Source: Anthoceros angustus | Lineage: Eukaryota > Streptophyta > Anthocerotopsida > Anthocerotales > Anthocerotaceae | Length of the DNA: 64,000 nucleotides | Assembly: GCA_010909165.1 (NCBI GenBank) | Contig: MU008158.1 | Span: forward strand, 1,265,478-1,329,477 | Direction of reading: 5' to 3' | Shown: piece after piece, positions 24,616-37,436 of the stretch | How the letters are laid out: every line of letters begins with the position of its first letter | Numbering within the stretch: position 1 is the stretch's first letter | The notes under the pieces: model-generated | What the model saw: only the letters and a program-made list of their open reading frames with translations | Databases searched by the model: none | What the model was told of the DNA's origin: nothing | Position numbers and translations under genes: made by a program

Positions 24616-25241
24616 ATTTCTGCTAAGGTTGGGCGTTAGCTTGAGGTCAAATATCCTTTATTTATTTATTTATTTATTTAATAAAACTAGAGTTGGTTAT
24701 TAGTTACATCAATTTTTCTTTTTATATCATAGTTACCGTTATATATACTTCTACTTTGCTTTCTTAATTCATTATCTTTGTAAGCAATCTAATTCTCATC
24801 AAAACTTTTATCTCAAGGTAATGAAGTGGATTATGGCGAGATTAAAAAAAGATTGCTCACATGACATTCATAGATGTTTTGAGATTGCGAAGACAAAAAC
24901 AACTAAATGTTCTGAGTTGACTACCTTATGTGAATGCCTACACCTTACCTTACTATGAAATATTGAATGCTCTGATTTGTTGACTCCCTTACGTGAATGT
25001 CACTCCTTATCCAACTATAAAATACTGAATGTCTTGATTCTGCGCTCCGTCATGAGTTTGATGTGGCATGATTTGGTTTATATACATACAAGAGATTCAT
25101 GTTCTCACTCTTCATACATAATTCGCAATTGTGTGTTTGTTTCTGAATAATTGCGCGAGAGATATTCGAAAATGTACTTTGTTTTATTAAAAGACTATGA
25201 TTGATTGATAGATGTTAAGTTTATTACATGTTGCAGGCCTA
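24616..25241. other. AT-rich gene-free DNA with ATTT microsatellite
   Basis: About six ATTT units at 24657..24681 open the stretch. Nothing else is recognised. Confidence 0.5.
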
Positions 25242-25501
25242 GTTAAAAGAAAAAGCAAACCACGTTGGTTCTGTACCACATTGGTTAGTCTAACTAGGCC
25301 TTAGCTTTAAATGTAGTTAGTTAACTAGCAGGCTAGCGAAAGGACACAACCCTTCGTAACCCTTTAAAAGCCCACCTATGAACCGCTAAGGACAATTACA
25401 CGGAAGGCGAGTTCGTATATAAAACCTTCTTTATCACTTTGCCAAGCCTTCTTCCTAGCCTCTCACCCACCAGGCCAAGTCCCGAATATTAGTGTGTCAC
25501 A
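25242..25501 (+). repeat. 5' LTR of the decayed retrotransposon
   Basis: The start is defined by the match to 26618 onward. The end is inferred from a TGTCACA terminus after the TATA element; only the first ~142 bp are confirmed by the other copy. Confidence 0.55.
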
Positions 25502-25629
25502 GATTGTTGGAGCACTCCTGCAAGAGGAGGCTGCCAGGTTCAATGTTGGCACATCTCAACACGGGGGAGAAAGGGTCATATTCGTGACCAACGGTAGGTC
25601 ACAACAGAATAAGAACAGGAGCTCTTAGG

Positions 25630-25820
25630 GATCTTCGGGTTCTTCCAAGTCTCCTAAGCGAGAGGGGACATGTCATTGGTGCCAGATACTTGGCCATTGG
25701 GAGAGAGAGTGTCGGAAGAAACAGGCTGGTGAGGCCCGCCGGGAGCCAAGGATGGAGAATGTTGCCGTCGTCTCCAAGGCCAAGACCCAGTACCTAGATC
25801 AGCCCGACCTCGTGCTCTAA
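25630..25820 (+). pseudogene. gag fragment with CCHC zinc knuckle
   Basis: The frame contains KREGTCHWCQILGHWEREC followed by a basic stretch and ends at a stop at 25818..25820. It is the nucleocapsid-like part of a retrotransposon gag; upstream and downstream coding regions are missing or broken. Confidence 0.7.
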
Positions 25821-26617
25821 CTGTGTGTTTGGTGGTTTCTATCTACAGGATCTGTGGCTAATTGCTTTTGCGGCGTTAGTGCTGGCCGGACATATGTTCA
25901 CGTCATGGCGAAGATATCGTCTTAAATGCGACAAGTCTTGCAAGACGACACGTTCCGCTTGATTTCGGCCAGGGAGATTGTCTTCTCTACCCGATCTTGC
26001 AAGCGGTCGTCCGCGTCATGCCTTGTACATTTCGTGGGCAGATCTGTTCTTACAGTTGCTGCCTCACTAATCTAGTGGCATCGATCTTGATAGATGGTCC
26101 ATTTAGAGGGAGATCGTACCGTGGCGATGCTCTTCTCCCACTTCCATGTTCTGGATGCTAGTTGCACTGCTCTTCATAATTGGCTTCTTCACCTCAAGCG
26201 ATTCCTATGTTCATAGTTTACGCTCGAGAGGGGGAAGTTGAACAAGCCATGGCGAGGAGTACCAGTGAACTTGCTATCAGAATCATGGTGGCCCATTACG
26301 TTGGTGCGATACATGGCATTCCCAAGGCACCTATGGAATAGAAAAAAGGAGTTCAACAAGCCGACTTCACTACCTCTGAAGACATGCAGATCGTCTCTTA
26401 ATTAAGGTGTTGCTGCAGCAGAGGGAGTTCTACTTACGCTTCCCGAGGGTTACAATCCTGAAGCAGCTGAGTGGAATTGTTGGCAATCGATGATGAATAT
26501 GATTATTTGGCTAGAAAGCTTACTCTTTTCTGGTCACAAGAGTGGTGTTCTTCTCCACGAGTTGCTTTACATGGAGCTCTTAGATAACAGCAACCCGCAA
26601 CGTGTCTGAGAGGGAGA

Positions 26618-26759
26618 GTTAGAAGAAGAAGCAGACCACGTTGGTTCTGTACCACGTTGGTTAGTCTAACTAGGCCTTAGCTTTAAATGTAGTTAGTTAA
26701 CTAGCAGGCTAGCAAAAGGACACAACCCTTCGTAACCCTTTAAAAGCCCACCTATGAAC
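26618..26759 (+). repeat. 3' LTR, truncated
   Basis: Matches 25242..25383 with few differences; similarity stops abruptly after cctatgaacc. Confidence 0.75.
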
Positions 26760-27983
26760 CTAAACCTTAGTTGATTGTTTATCATTCTTAGTAAAGCATC
26801 TGCTTGATGCAAGACGCTTCCGCATGGCATTTCTAACTTGCCTCTCCCTACGGTAACCTCCATGCCCTACAGTACTTGGGATCAAGATAATCGATTTGGT
26901 ACATGTGGATAGACACATAAGTCTGTGTACAACAAAACTTCCAAGCTTCAACATCCTCAACTTAACTTCAAAAGACTCAACATTCTCACGGTTTCAACTA
27001 TTATGCTCTAATTAGATCTTGCAGGCCTGCAAGAGTATCAACCATCCGGCAAGCTACAGTGAGGTCTAGAAGGAGAGCGATCCATCTCCATATCTATAGT
27101 TACTGCACCCTTCGCATCTCCATATCCACCAAACTTGGGTTGTAGAAGTGGTTTAGCCAGTCTGTATCATCTGGGATTAGTCCTAGAAAAATTGTTCCCT
27201 CGAGAGATATCAGCGAGCTTCCTCGATGGCATCATTTGGACCTGAAGCAAGAAGGATGGGCTATCCTCAAATCAATTGACTTCAAGCTGGAAGATGGAAA
27301 GAAATGGGTGAATAGGTTTCCTTGTAGTATGAGAGCTAAATAGCTCGCTTGGTAACGGAGGTGTGGCGGTTCTGTGTTTCATAGAATGGTAGCGGAGGTG
27401 TGTCATTCGCAAAAGTATCATAGACCATGTGTAGAGAGAGTCTCAAAGAACGAGTGCTTGGAATCCCCTGCGTAGTAACATGATAAATGTTTGCCCATAG
27501 TAGCAACGTATTAGTTGTTTGTTTTATATAACACAAAAATGATAAACACTAAATGTAAACCCTAAACGTTGGGCAGCACAAAACCTTGCATAACTCAGAA
27601 ATCATCGGCTGTGTGCCAAACTTGTGGGCTAAGTAAGTGTTGTGACAGTCTAGAAAGTTGACGAAAAACTATCATGTTACTTGATCACCAAATCAAATGC
27701 ATCAATATTTTGTGCATATATGGAACACGTTGGCCAAATGAAGCATGGGATGCTTGAAAACGATTGTGATCTACACACGAGATCGCGAGGAAGGATAAAA
27801 AACCCTTTAAAAAAGCCATGAGCCAGAATCTGAATTCCCACTCCACAACAAAACAAGCCCTCTCTCTAGCATCAAGCACCGAAAGTGATAGCCACAAAAC
27901 ATGCTGCTTGCTACAGAGATGCATTGACAAAATGACCAACACATATTATTACGAAGATGTATTATTATGGATATATATGATTA
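26760..27983. other. AT-rich gene-free DNA
   Basis: No recognisable gene. It is bounded by the truncated LTR and the stop codon of PORR gene 1, whose 3' UTR probably extends into 27700..27983. Confidence 0.5.
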
Positions 27984-29260
27984 TTAAAATAGGGACACTG
28001 ATCCGGTGGGTCCAGGGATGCCACAATGGGAGAGCAAGGGAGTAATCCAAGCGCGCTGCAGAGCCAGGAGCGGGTCGTGAAGCAGGAGGCTTGAGCCGCG
28101 ATACGCGTCTCGGAGGAACACCGTCTGCCGTTCTCCCTTCAAGGAGACGTAGAAATGCTCGGGGTGGTGCAGGAGGAGCGTGGCGAGGGGCTTAGAGGAG
28201 CGGAGGAGGAAGGCGAAGGGGGTTAGGAATGAATCGAGCGACGCGCGCTTCAGGAGCGTGAGGCTGAGGAGCTCGTGGAGCACGGCCACGGCGTGCTTCT
28301 CCGCCAGCTGGGAGCCGGGGTGGACCTCGGGCGGGGTCCGGGAGTAGGGAGACACTGGCGGGGCCTGCTGGAACATGAGCACCTCCTCGATGCGGCTCCG
28401 CTTGAGGTCGCGCTTCTTGGAGAAGATGAGCTGCGGGAGCCTGGTGCCGGCGCCGGACTTCTGACGCTGCTCCTCTACGTGCTTCAGCTTGAGGTACCCG
28501 TGCCTGTCGTAGGTCACGTTGCTCCAGTGCCGGAGCTTGAGCTCGTCGCTTTCCGGCTGCGCCACCATTTCCATGAGCGACACCGCCAGAGCACTGTCCC
28601 ACTGCGCCAGCTCCAGCTGCTCCTCCGCCAGACGAAACCGGTGCGGGTGCCGGGGGGCCAGCCCGGTGGCCAGGTCGTCCGGGAGGCCCAGGTCTATCCT
28701 CACGGTCGTGAGGACAGAGAGCGGTATGCGGCGATCGGGAGCCATCATCAATAGCCGGCTGAGGCGCTCCACGGCGGGGCCCGGGTTGTCCTGCAGGAAT
28801 TGCTTCTCCTCTGCCACATGCCGGGCTGCTTCAGAAGTGAAAGTGAACCAGGCGGCCGGGGTTCGGACGTTGTGGATCTGCCAAGGCAAGGTAGAAATTG
28901 GCATCACAACGTTCGCACCGGTAAGATGCACAAACACACATAAACACACACCTGGAAGATGGCGGGGAAATTCTCCAGCCAAGATTCCACTCTGCGGGCC
29001 ACTCCCAGGGTTTGCTTGTGCCTCCCCAGCCGTGTGAGAGTCATGCGCATGCCTGGCTCTTCCGCTAGAATGTTCTTCAAGGCGCTCACTTGCAGAATCT
29101 CCTTGTCCCGCTCCAGCACGGCGTCCAGGGCGAAGTCCTTGTGCCATCGCTCCTTGCCGGATTGCAGCCACCCCGTGTCCTTGGACCTGTGGTAGAACCG
29201 TAGACGCGAGCCGCCTCCTCGGCGGTTTGTGAGGAGATGCGTCAACCGCGAAGAAGCCAT
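27984..29260 (-). CDS. PORR-domain organelle RNA-binding protein 1
   Basis: Two exons, 28952..29260 and 27984..28877, phase 0, give 400 residues with a 74-nt intron. The plant organelle RNA recognition fold is recognisable from ERWHKDFALDAVLERDKEI near residue 40 through LPQLIFSKKRDLK. It continues to the conserved block HAVAVLHELLSLTLLKR and the terminal HPEHFYVSLKGERQTVFLRD. Known members (WTF1, RPD1) bind and help splice organellar group II introns. The arginine/serine-rich first ~30 residues fit a mitochondrial or plastid transit peptide. The ATG at 29260 was chosen over an upstream in-frame GTG. The C-terminus ends soon after RDAY, unlike PORR gene 2, which has a long acidic tail. Its 3' end was duplicated into the pseudogene at 18.9 kb. 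Confidence 0.88.
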
Positions 29261-29576
29261 GCGCGAGGCATTTCGGCGATGAAGAGTCACGATTGTGGAA
29301 ACCTAGTATCTACGCAGGTGCACAACTCATACAACTAAAGCCGCGAAGAATTTTTTGAGACGGCTAAAGAATCAGCCCTTCAGCTAATGTACAATGGAGG
29401 TCGGCCCATGCCATCCTTCAAGTTGGAAACAATGGACGTCGCTTTTCTCTCAAAGTCCTCAATTCGTAGACTGTCCACATTGACACAAGACCCATTTGGT
29501 AGCCGGCAGCCAGCAGCCAGCTTTTTGGGGCCGGAAGTGAGGGTCGTACTTCTTCTATCCCACAACGCTCTGCTTT
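29261..29576. other. Spacer between glycosyltransferase 3' end and PORR gene 1
   Basis: A gap of 316 bp must contain both the 3' UTR of the upstream glycosyltransferase and the promoter of PORR gene 1, which are transcribed in the same direction. Confidence 0.5.
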
Positions 29577-32500
29577 TCAAATAGCTTCATTGCAGCGCAG
29601 GCAGTACTGGTCCAAGACTCTCGCGACCAGGCTTCCGCTTTCTGGTATGGCTCTAGCAGTCACACTGTTCCAGAAGTGCACAGTGTAAGACTCCTGCAAA
29701 ATTTTTGCCAGCAACTCGTTGTGCACTTCTTGTTCCAGAATGCTCTGGGGCGCAACAAAGTACCTGCCACAGCAAGCAAGCACTCCAGAGCGTCAGTGGA
29801 CCTGGCGGTGTACCCTCATTGGCATCCAACATGGAAGCAAGCTGCGAGCAGAGCTTTCACATAACATACTTCCGGATGCTGTCCGATCCAAGGGGATAGA
29901 AATCCGAAGGATCCCGAATTTTAGGTGCACCGCGATTGTGTCTTGCCGCTACTCTTGTCAGTAACCCGCCACCGTTCCATCCCAACTCCTTGTCATTGTA
30001 AGTCGCTGTGAACTCGTGTAGGCACTCTCTCAGAAAAGGGCTGCCAAAAAATCATACACAAGACACCCTCAGTGACGTGAAAGCATGGAGCGGCACATAT
30101 CAACGTTTGAGCTACCAGCAAGCTTTCACTACCTAGCTTTCTCGAAGGCCATAACAGCACCATTTAGCCTTCGGTCGCCATTTTCCGATGAATCTGCTCC
30201 TATGGTATTCACTAGATTTGTTAGCGGCTTCAGTACTAAAACGTCGGCATCGAGATATATGCCTCCATACCTGTACAAAAGTGACATGTTAATCCATACC
30301 GAACCTCATAAGGTCTGCTAATAACTGTGAGCCAAATGATTTTTCTGTGGACTGAACTCACTTGTACAAGGCAGCAAGTCTCAGCAATTCACTGGAGTGG
30401 ATGTAGTAGAGGCCTAACTTCCGCCACCGCTGCCATAAGGATGCAAAGACATCACTCGGTGTGCCTTCAAGCAGCTCCTTCAAATTTGGGTTCACCACTG
30501 CAACTCTGTACCTGCATTCAAGTCCCGTTTCTTCAGTGGTGCTCTCGAGACTCAGATACAACTTAAGACAACGCTCCAGCTAGGGATGAGGAAGTTACCC
30601 GTCTTGGACAAATCCTTGAAAGGAATTCGAGTCCATAGTTTCTGAGAACACCACAACACATGCCTGGGGATGAAAATGGAGAAGACTCTCCAGCCCACGC
30701 TGATATCTAACAGTGTATGACCATGGGGGTGTGTTCCACACCATGAAGACATTGATAGTGCAGGTCCTGTCTCCCAGAAAGGTGTCCATGAAAGACGAAA
30801 AAGGCAGAAATGGATCAATTCCTGGAAAGCTACCCCATCTCTTGCTGACAGCGGGCACTGTCTGCCGCCGCTGTGAAGGCTTTACTCTTGGCAAGTGCTG
30901 GGACCCTGGGGAAATTCGCAGGGGTGTCCTTGCAGATCCAGAATGGTGCATAGTTTTGCCAGCTGATGCCTTTGATATCCTTCCCTTCACAGCCCTTAGT
31001 TTGCCCAAAGGCAAGGAGCTGCCAGTTGTGTCCACGCTTTCCTGTTTATTCTGCAGCGAGACCTTCAACTGCCTGGGCTGATGCATGCCATCAGCTGAAA
31101 CACCTAGTTCACTTTCACCTGCTCGAGACTTTTCAGAAGCACTATATGCTTGCGTCACTGTTCTACCCGCTCGTATCTGCTCTGCGTCACCCCTTGATTC
31201 TCGTGTCTCTGCCAAGCTTCTTTGCGGCAGTGACTCCTGACTGCCTCTTACTAGATTCACCTCTTCATTGGCAGGTTTCACAGATCCCGGATTGGCCTGC
31301 TGCTCAAATTTTGGAAAGTCCGAGGGTTGGCCTCTCAGCAGCTTAAGTATGGCTCTGTCACTCTTGGTAAGGCCTCCTGTGTCCAAAGAATCTGGATCTG
31401 TAAGAAGAGGATTATTCACAGGATTTAAAATGTCCACGCTCCCCCGGCTTGCGCCGTCTTTTACTTCGAAGTTCTTCTTGCCCGAGGCCTTCGGACTCTT
31501 GAAGAGCTTTTGATTTCTAAGCAGGAATGCATCTTCGATGTCTACTAACTCCTCCACCTTGGTCATCACATCCTCATCAATCGGCACATCATCCGTGCTA
31601 AAAGTGTCCTTGCCACTTGTCTTTACCAAGCTCTGGTCAGAGCCAGAAAGTTCGTCAGCAGCGTCAGCTAACGGTTTCTTCCTAACTCCCAACACATGAT
31701 CCCAAACAAACTGCATCTTCTCCGTGTTGCCAGTGGAGGAACCATCTTTGCTGAGAGAATCAGACACTGTGTCTCTCAAAGTGCCAGCCCTGTGATCTTC
31801 AGACCGGTCCGATCTAGGCACCGTCTTTATGTGCCCCAATCTGGTCAGCCTCTTGAACCCTTTCCCAGACCCCACGGCATCATCATCATCACCCCGCTCC
31901 CTTTCCTCCATCTCCCTAACCTCCTTCAAAACCTCGGCATGCTGTCCATCCCCATCCCCTCCTTGTCTACCAGGTTTAGCCCGTGCCTCAACGGAGCTCT
32001 CTTCCGACTTATCCACAACTCCCGCTGCCGATTCCTCGTGCTCATTTCCGAAATCAGAGTCATCCATGTCCTCCGCTTTGTCATCTTTAAGTCCATCCAT
32101 CTCATTCAAAAAGTTGCCACCAAAGCTCTCGAACTCCTCAAGCTCATCGTTTTCCATATCCAACTCCGCCTCCAACTCCTCCAGCTTCACGTCATCAATG
32201 TTCAGCCGTCCAGCCCCCACATTCAACCTCTCTCCATCGCTGTTCCTCCTCAACAGCGCAGCGTGATTGGCAGGATCCAGGCTCACCTCAGCCACCTCCC
32301 TCTCCAGTTCATCAATCGCATCGAGAGCATCTTCAATGCGGTGCCTGCTCTTTCCAAATTGCTCCTCCTGAACCAACCCTTCCCCCGCTCCCCTCCCCGC
32401 ACCAATCAACTTCCCAAACAATCTTTTCCGAAAATCAGCGTGCTCCTGGTGCATATCCCTGTTCAGGAACGCTGCCTCCTGCGTCTCCGCCGCATCCTCT

Positions 32501-32679
32501 GCAAACCCTCCCACACCCGAGAGCCTGACCTGAAGAAACACAACACACGCCAGGAGCAGAAACCCTCCAGCAGCAAGAAAAGTGCTGAATTTCCACTGCG
32601 CCTTGGCAGTGAAAGACATGGACCTCGACATCCGGCTCCGGGAGCGGGGTGTAAGCTTTCTCGTCATTCTTTCTTTCAT
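29577..32679 (-). CDS. Alpha-1,4-glycosyltransferase-like Golgi type II membrane protein
   Basis: Five exons, 30599..32679, 30362..30511, 30133..30270, 29870..30040, 29577..29763, all in frame, give 908 residues. After a basic cytosolic N-terminus, residues ~31-50 (FLAAGGFLLLACVVFLQV) form one membrane anchor. A long, acidic, low-complexity stem of roughly 570 residues follows. The catalytic region starts near residue 640: VFMVWNTPPWSYTVRYQRGL, then VVVFSETMD, ELLRLAALYKYGGIYLDADV with the DXD metal/sugar-nucleotide motif, LGWNGGGLLTRV, and YTVHFWNS near the end. This order matches plant DXD glycosyltransferases related to the Gb3 synthase/A4GALT family. The donor is probably a UDP-sugar; acceptor unknown. 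The long stem is unusual, since many plant members are shorter. The start is the first ATG in frame. Exons 1-2 are the source of the 19-kb pseudogene. Confidence 0.88.
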
Positions 32680-33483
32680 CTGCCCCAGCCCCGGCGAGAA
32701 TTGGTCCCGTCCCGGCCACTACCCCATCCTGCAAAGCTCAAATTCTAGCACACTTTCCAACCTCGCATTTCCATATCTGCAAGAAGTTCCCACAGGTCCC
32801 ATACGATTCGCAACGGCTGTAGATTTTCATGTGATGCATCACCACGACAGAAAGCTTCATGGTCCCTGCGCCCTGCGGCCGGCCGATAACAGCCAGACGT
32901 CCCCGGCCCAGCATGCACGGAATTGAGGCTCTTGCTCTCCGAGTTGCCCCGGGCTCGGTGCCAGCTCCCAGTGCCGGTGCCGTACCTTGGCTCAGCGAGG
33001 GAGGCGGAGACGGTGGGAAGTTTGGGACCCCACGAGAGAAATGCGTTTCTACAAATGGCAGTGCAGGTGGAGAGCGCAGGCGGAGGGAGAGATGGAGTCG
33101 ACGTCCAGTGGAGTAGAGACAGGGCAGGATTGCAAGACAGGGCGGTTTGAAGGTGCCGAGGTTTCCACACGCAGAAGCGAACAGGGCGCTGGAGTTGGAA
33201 GGCAGTTAGACTACCAAAAACCGCTCGCATCTTACTGCTCTACTCTTCAATAATTAAATCCGATCCGACTCCGGGACAAATACCTACCTATTCGTGTCAG
33301 CCGGACAAAACCCACATACATACAATAAATAATAGCAGGACTTTTATTGCCTTATTTGCAGTCCAGCTTCTGTCTCCGTTGTCGCCTACAAGTGGCGAGT
33401 GATATAATTGATGAATGCATGCGAGCGACAACATCCACATTCCACACCTGCCATCCGAAGCGTTCCAAGCGTGTGCTATTCAC
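32680..33483. other. Glycosyltransferase promoter and VPS33 3' flank
   Basis: The first ~500 bp above 32680 are GC-rich and probably hold the glycosyltransferase 5' UTR and promoter. No gene is seen; open frames here lie on both strands and show no family resemblance. Confidence 0.5.
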
Positions 33484-36400
33484 TCACACAAACTCTTCCA
33501 CAAATGACTGAATTAAGTTAGATCCATTTGTGAGTTTTGTCGTTGCCACAATCAGGTCGTACTTCATGCCTTCCTGCATTTTGAACAAAAACAACCGACA
33601 CATAAGAGTCCCGAGGTGCAGAATCAAGATCGATCAGTCACAGTTTGGAATTATTTCCTACCTGGGCACTTAGGAAGCGGAGGGCTGATATTTCAGCGAA
33701 CGTCACCCCGCCGATGAAGACCACAAGGACTAACAGCCGCCTTCCGGTGTTAGCGGCTCCACTGTCATACATTTTCCGACAGCTCAAATGTTAGTTGGGA
33801 TCAAGCAGACGACGGGGGGTCTTCACAAGGGGTTTCCAAGAGTCACCTGTCCTGAGATGACGTCTCCAAAGAGGAGGAGCTCTCAGCATAACCATTTCCA
33901 GATGCTCCCTGCAAGACGGGTAGTTGTTAGTAGAAGAGAGCTTAAGAGGGCAAGCGAAGGCGGACAGCTCCCTTGCAATACCTGTCTGTGCTCAAAGCTC
34001 GGACCTGGAATCAGCCGCAGAGTGTCTGCAATTGGTTGCCTGCATTTGTGGGTTAGTGGTAGAGCCAGGAAATGTATGAGCCTGAGCAAGGGCCTTCGTG
34101 GTGTGCGGATACGTACCAGCCTCCTTTCAGGGCTTGTTGGACCAGCCTGATGCTCAAAGGAGCATAACCAGAGAAGACATATGAGATGTCTGTCGGACTA
34201 CCACAACAATAAAGTAGATATTAGCCTTCCGAGACGAGATGGCTGAAACACAGCAGGGCATCGTGAGAGACTTACTTGGCATCGTCACCATCTTCTACTG
34301 CTAGCCTCAGTGCCTTTCTGATAAGTTGCCAGCTGTTCTTCGGATCCTGGATAGAAAATTTCATTAACATTCGGTAAATGAAGGCCCGAGTAAACTATGA
34401 CATACAGAGCAGTCCCTGACCTGTCTTTTGAACAGACCGGCTTTCTCCAGGTTCCCTAGCGTTAAGAAATGCTCAAAGCCATAGCTGTGAAGAAACTCAC
34501 GCCTGCAGGGGCTCCACACTCAAACGACTGCAGCACCCAAGCTCTTTGAATCTAAAAATGCTCACCAACAGGTCAATGGGAGTAACAGACAAATCACAAG
34601 ATACCTGAGATAATCAAAGTGCTTTTTTGGTATGCCACTGTGGGTCAAAGACAACAACACGAGCAACCGGAGCACCCTGATAGCTGGCTCCTGCCTAAAA
34701 ATCTGCTCCTCCACGTACTCAAACGCGCTGATGAAAACACGAACATGAGGTCCTGGATGTCAATGAGCAGCTAGATGCAGTCTAACCTCGTAATGTAGAC
34801 GGCAAACCTGTTCTACAAAGCCATTGTCAAAGATAGGAACGACTCAATACATGTCGTAGTTTTGACCTTCCACCATGGTTTGCTCTATGTTGAGCTGCCC
34901 TAAAAACTTTTGCTTGCTTGTATTGGTCGACAGATGCTGGGCAATGCCTGTGTGTTTCTACACCAGAAGAAACCCAGAAGGTGAGCACAACGTTCCAAGA
35001 AGGAAATTTTGCACAAATCTAAGTGACTATAGGAACTCACTGTCAGCTCTGGTAGGTAGTTCAACTTCTTGACGAAGTCCTTGAGCTCTGACACCGATTG
35101 ATTTTGACCACTCTGCACCAACCAATTACTCAGTAACTGAACAATCAGGAATCCTATGCATACGGGTCCAAGAACTAGACATTGCTTTTAACATTCGCCA
35201 GCCATGCGACACAGGCAGCCAGATGAAACAATTACCTGTTGCATGCCTGTGTAGTCATTCTGAATCATGGTGACTTTTTGCCGCAAAACCTATAACCTTG
35301 CACAATCAAATAGCTTTCTTAACAAATCTGACATCAAGAGGACACACTCCACATTCTGCAAACGCAGAGGAGATGGCAATGTCAAGGACAGCATCCACCA
35401 GCAAACATACCTGGCCAACAACACTAAAGTTAAGATCTCGTAGCTCTCTGAACATTCTGTCACTGTGAAATCCAAAACACCAACATAAGACCTGCTTCAC
35501 AGCTCATGGTTATGGAACGACTGAATACACTACCATCAACAAACTCGTTCTTACTTGGAGTTCAGAGGCACTTTCACCTTCTTAGTACCCTCTTTACCTC
35601 CAACGATAGCTGATTCAAGCTCCACAGCTCCATTGTTGATGCCCAAGAACTGCAAACAAGCTACAGTGTTAGGCATGTGCACATTAATATGCTTAAGGGC
35701 TTGAGACTTCTCGGGCTGTGAGTGATATCTTTTGACATTCATCTTATCAGGGAACCAATACCTCATCAATGAGACCTTCATATGTAAGCTGTGAACACAT
35801 AGGTGTCACCATGTCAACCTGCATGACAGAACCAGAATGCATGCACAGAGCGCAACTACATCAGGACCTGACTTTTCTAATCTAAAACAAAAAGTTCATA
35901 CAGCTCAGTGATTACAGGTTTGATAGAAGTGCCCTGACCTGTCGATCAAAAAGGATCAATGTATCTATTTCAGGTGGGCCTGCCTACATACACAGAAATA
36001 GCACCAATTCAAATCACAAAATAGAGAAAAAATCACAACCACAATGCTGAGATGCTCGATTGTTGTCCTGCCAAACGACAAGATGCTTAGTCTCTTACAG
36101 TCTGTGGAACCACAGGTTGCTCCCGCTGCATTCGGTTGAGTATGCTAGCAACCTGAGCTGCTGCACTTCCCTTTCCCAATATATTTGGAATTGCTCCAAA
36201 GTTCGACTGCACAACAAAAACATAAGGAACCTGGTAATGGATTCCTTAATCCACTGTCTGTGCTGTACACTATATCTCACTTTTGTACACCGGGTTTCCT
36301 TCAAGATCAAAGACCACAAACTCTGGAGCATCTGCCTTGGCATCCGGGTGCTGCAGGCAGATGTCTACCATCATCACTACAACCAAAGTTCAAGATGACA

Positions 36401-37436
36401 CAGATGACTCACATCTCACCTGAAGTTTGTTAATAGCACGAGCGACATGCCAGAGAGCACTCGTATCCCCTTCCACCTGAGTTTCCTGTCACCGCAAAGA
36501 AATGTAAGGCCAGTGGTATCTTTCAGTCTCCTGGTACCTTGAGGATTATGTTGGAGCCTAATGATGAACTTACTCTGGCAGTCTGATCAAGCTCCAGGGA
36601 CAAAACATCATCATCAAAGGGTATCATGTACAAAGGAAATTCTCCAATAGTGACATCGCCATGAACGCCTTGGTCCTCTAGTATCTGCATAAACCTCCAA
36701 CCATGTTGTGATCCACCTCCTTGTGACGCCAGAGAAAAGCCAATACCCACTTCCAGAAGCAAGGCAAGACACCTTCTCACAAACGATCGTCCGCCGGGGC
36801 AAGAAAATCACTGAATACTGCCTCTGCACTGCCTGCTGATGGCCATCCTGGATATGCGCAGCTATAAGCTTCATGAGTTTCATCCGAGGTCGGACCAGAT
36901 ACACCACATTCTTGCATTCTGTTTGGACTGGCTTTTCTGTGAGATGATACAAATTCTCCACCCCGTGCTCCTGCAAAAGACCATCCAAGACACAGGAGAA
37001 GGGTGAGTAGGCAACCACGGGATAACCGAAGCTGAATAAATCCGTCGAAAAACCCCACCTTCAAGAGCGAAATCTGCGCAACGAGAGCCAGAGACCCGCT
37101 CAGCTTCTGGTCCAGCACCAAAACTTTCTTCCCGCGCACCTGACACAATTCAGCGCAAGCCCACATCACAGCGCGTCCTGGACACGCTCTTCTCCCCGCC
37201 CCCACCCCAAGCTCAACCACCAACTATCGCGGAGATGTAGCTGGAGAAGCACGCACTGAATCCAGGATGTCCACAAGATCCTTTTGCGCCTGTTCCCTGC
37301 AAAATCCCGTGCACGCTCCGATCGCTCAACACGGGTGGTCAGCGAGTTGTAAAATGCCCCCAGTGTGAAGCTAAGATGCTCACCGAAGCGAGGCGAAGTT
37401 GATGGGTGCATTGTCCAAGCTGGGAAGCTGCGCCAT
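33484..37436 (-). CDS. VPS33: VPS33, Sec1/Munc18 subunit of the HOPS/CORVET tethering complexes
   Basis: A many-exon gene with mostly 50-150-nt introns. Clear exons include 37384..37436, 37257..37296, 37059..37139, 36773..36970, 36574..36684, 36420..36485 and 36099..36206. The order of blocks matches plant VPS33: [14 protein letters not shown] at the N-terminus, [140 protein letters not shown], and the ending SFVEEFV before the stop. As an SM protein it binds SNARE bundles and drives vacuolar/late endosomal fusion. The start ATG at 37436 fits the known N-terminus. It is divergently paired with PORR gene 2. Confidence 0.92.

Larger units (their letters stand above)
25242..26759 (+). mobile_element. 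Decayed LTR retrotransposon with gag zinc knuckle
   Basis: Bases 25242..25383 recur nearly identically at 26618..26759 (ccacgttggttctgtaccac, taactaggccttagctttaa), forming long terminal repeats. The 5' copy appears to continue past a TATATAAA promoter element to about 25501, whereas the 3' copy stops at 26759 and is probably truncated. A purine-rich run, gagagggagag, immediately precedes the 3' copy as a polypurine tract would. Between the repeats a plus-strand frame near 25630..25818 encodes a retroviral-type zinc knuckle, CHWCQILGHWEREC, which fits C-x2-C-x4-H-x4-C of gag. No protease, integrase or reverse transcriptase could be read in the remaining ~800 bp, so it is a deleted, non-autonomous copy. 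Confidence 0.75.

Noticed and set aside
28275-29037. Plus-strand frames over PORR gene 1
   Set aside because: GC-rich antisense shadows of the PORR exons without any family resemblance.
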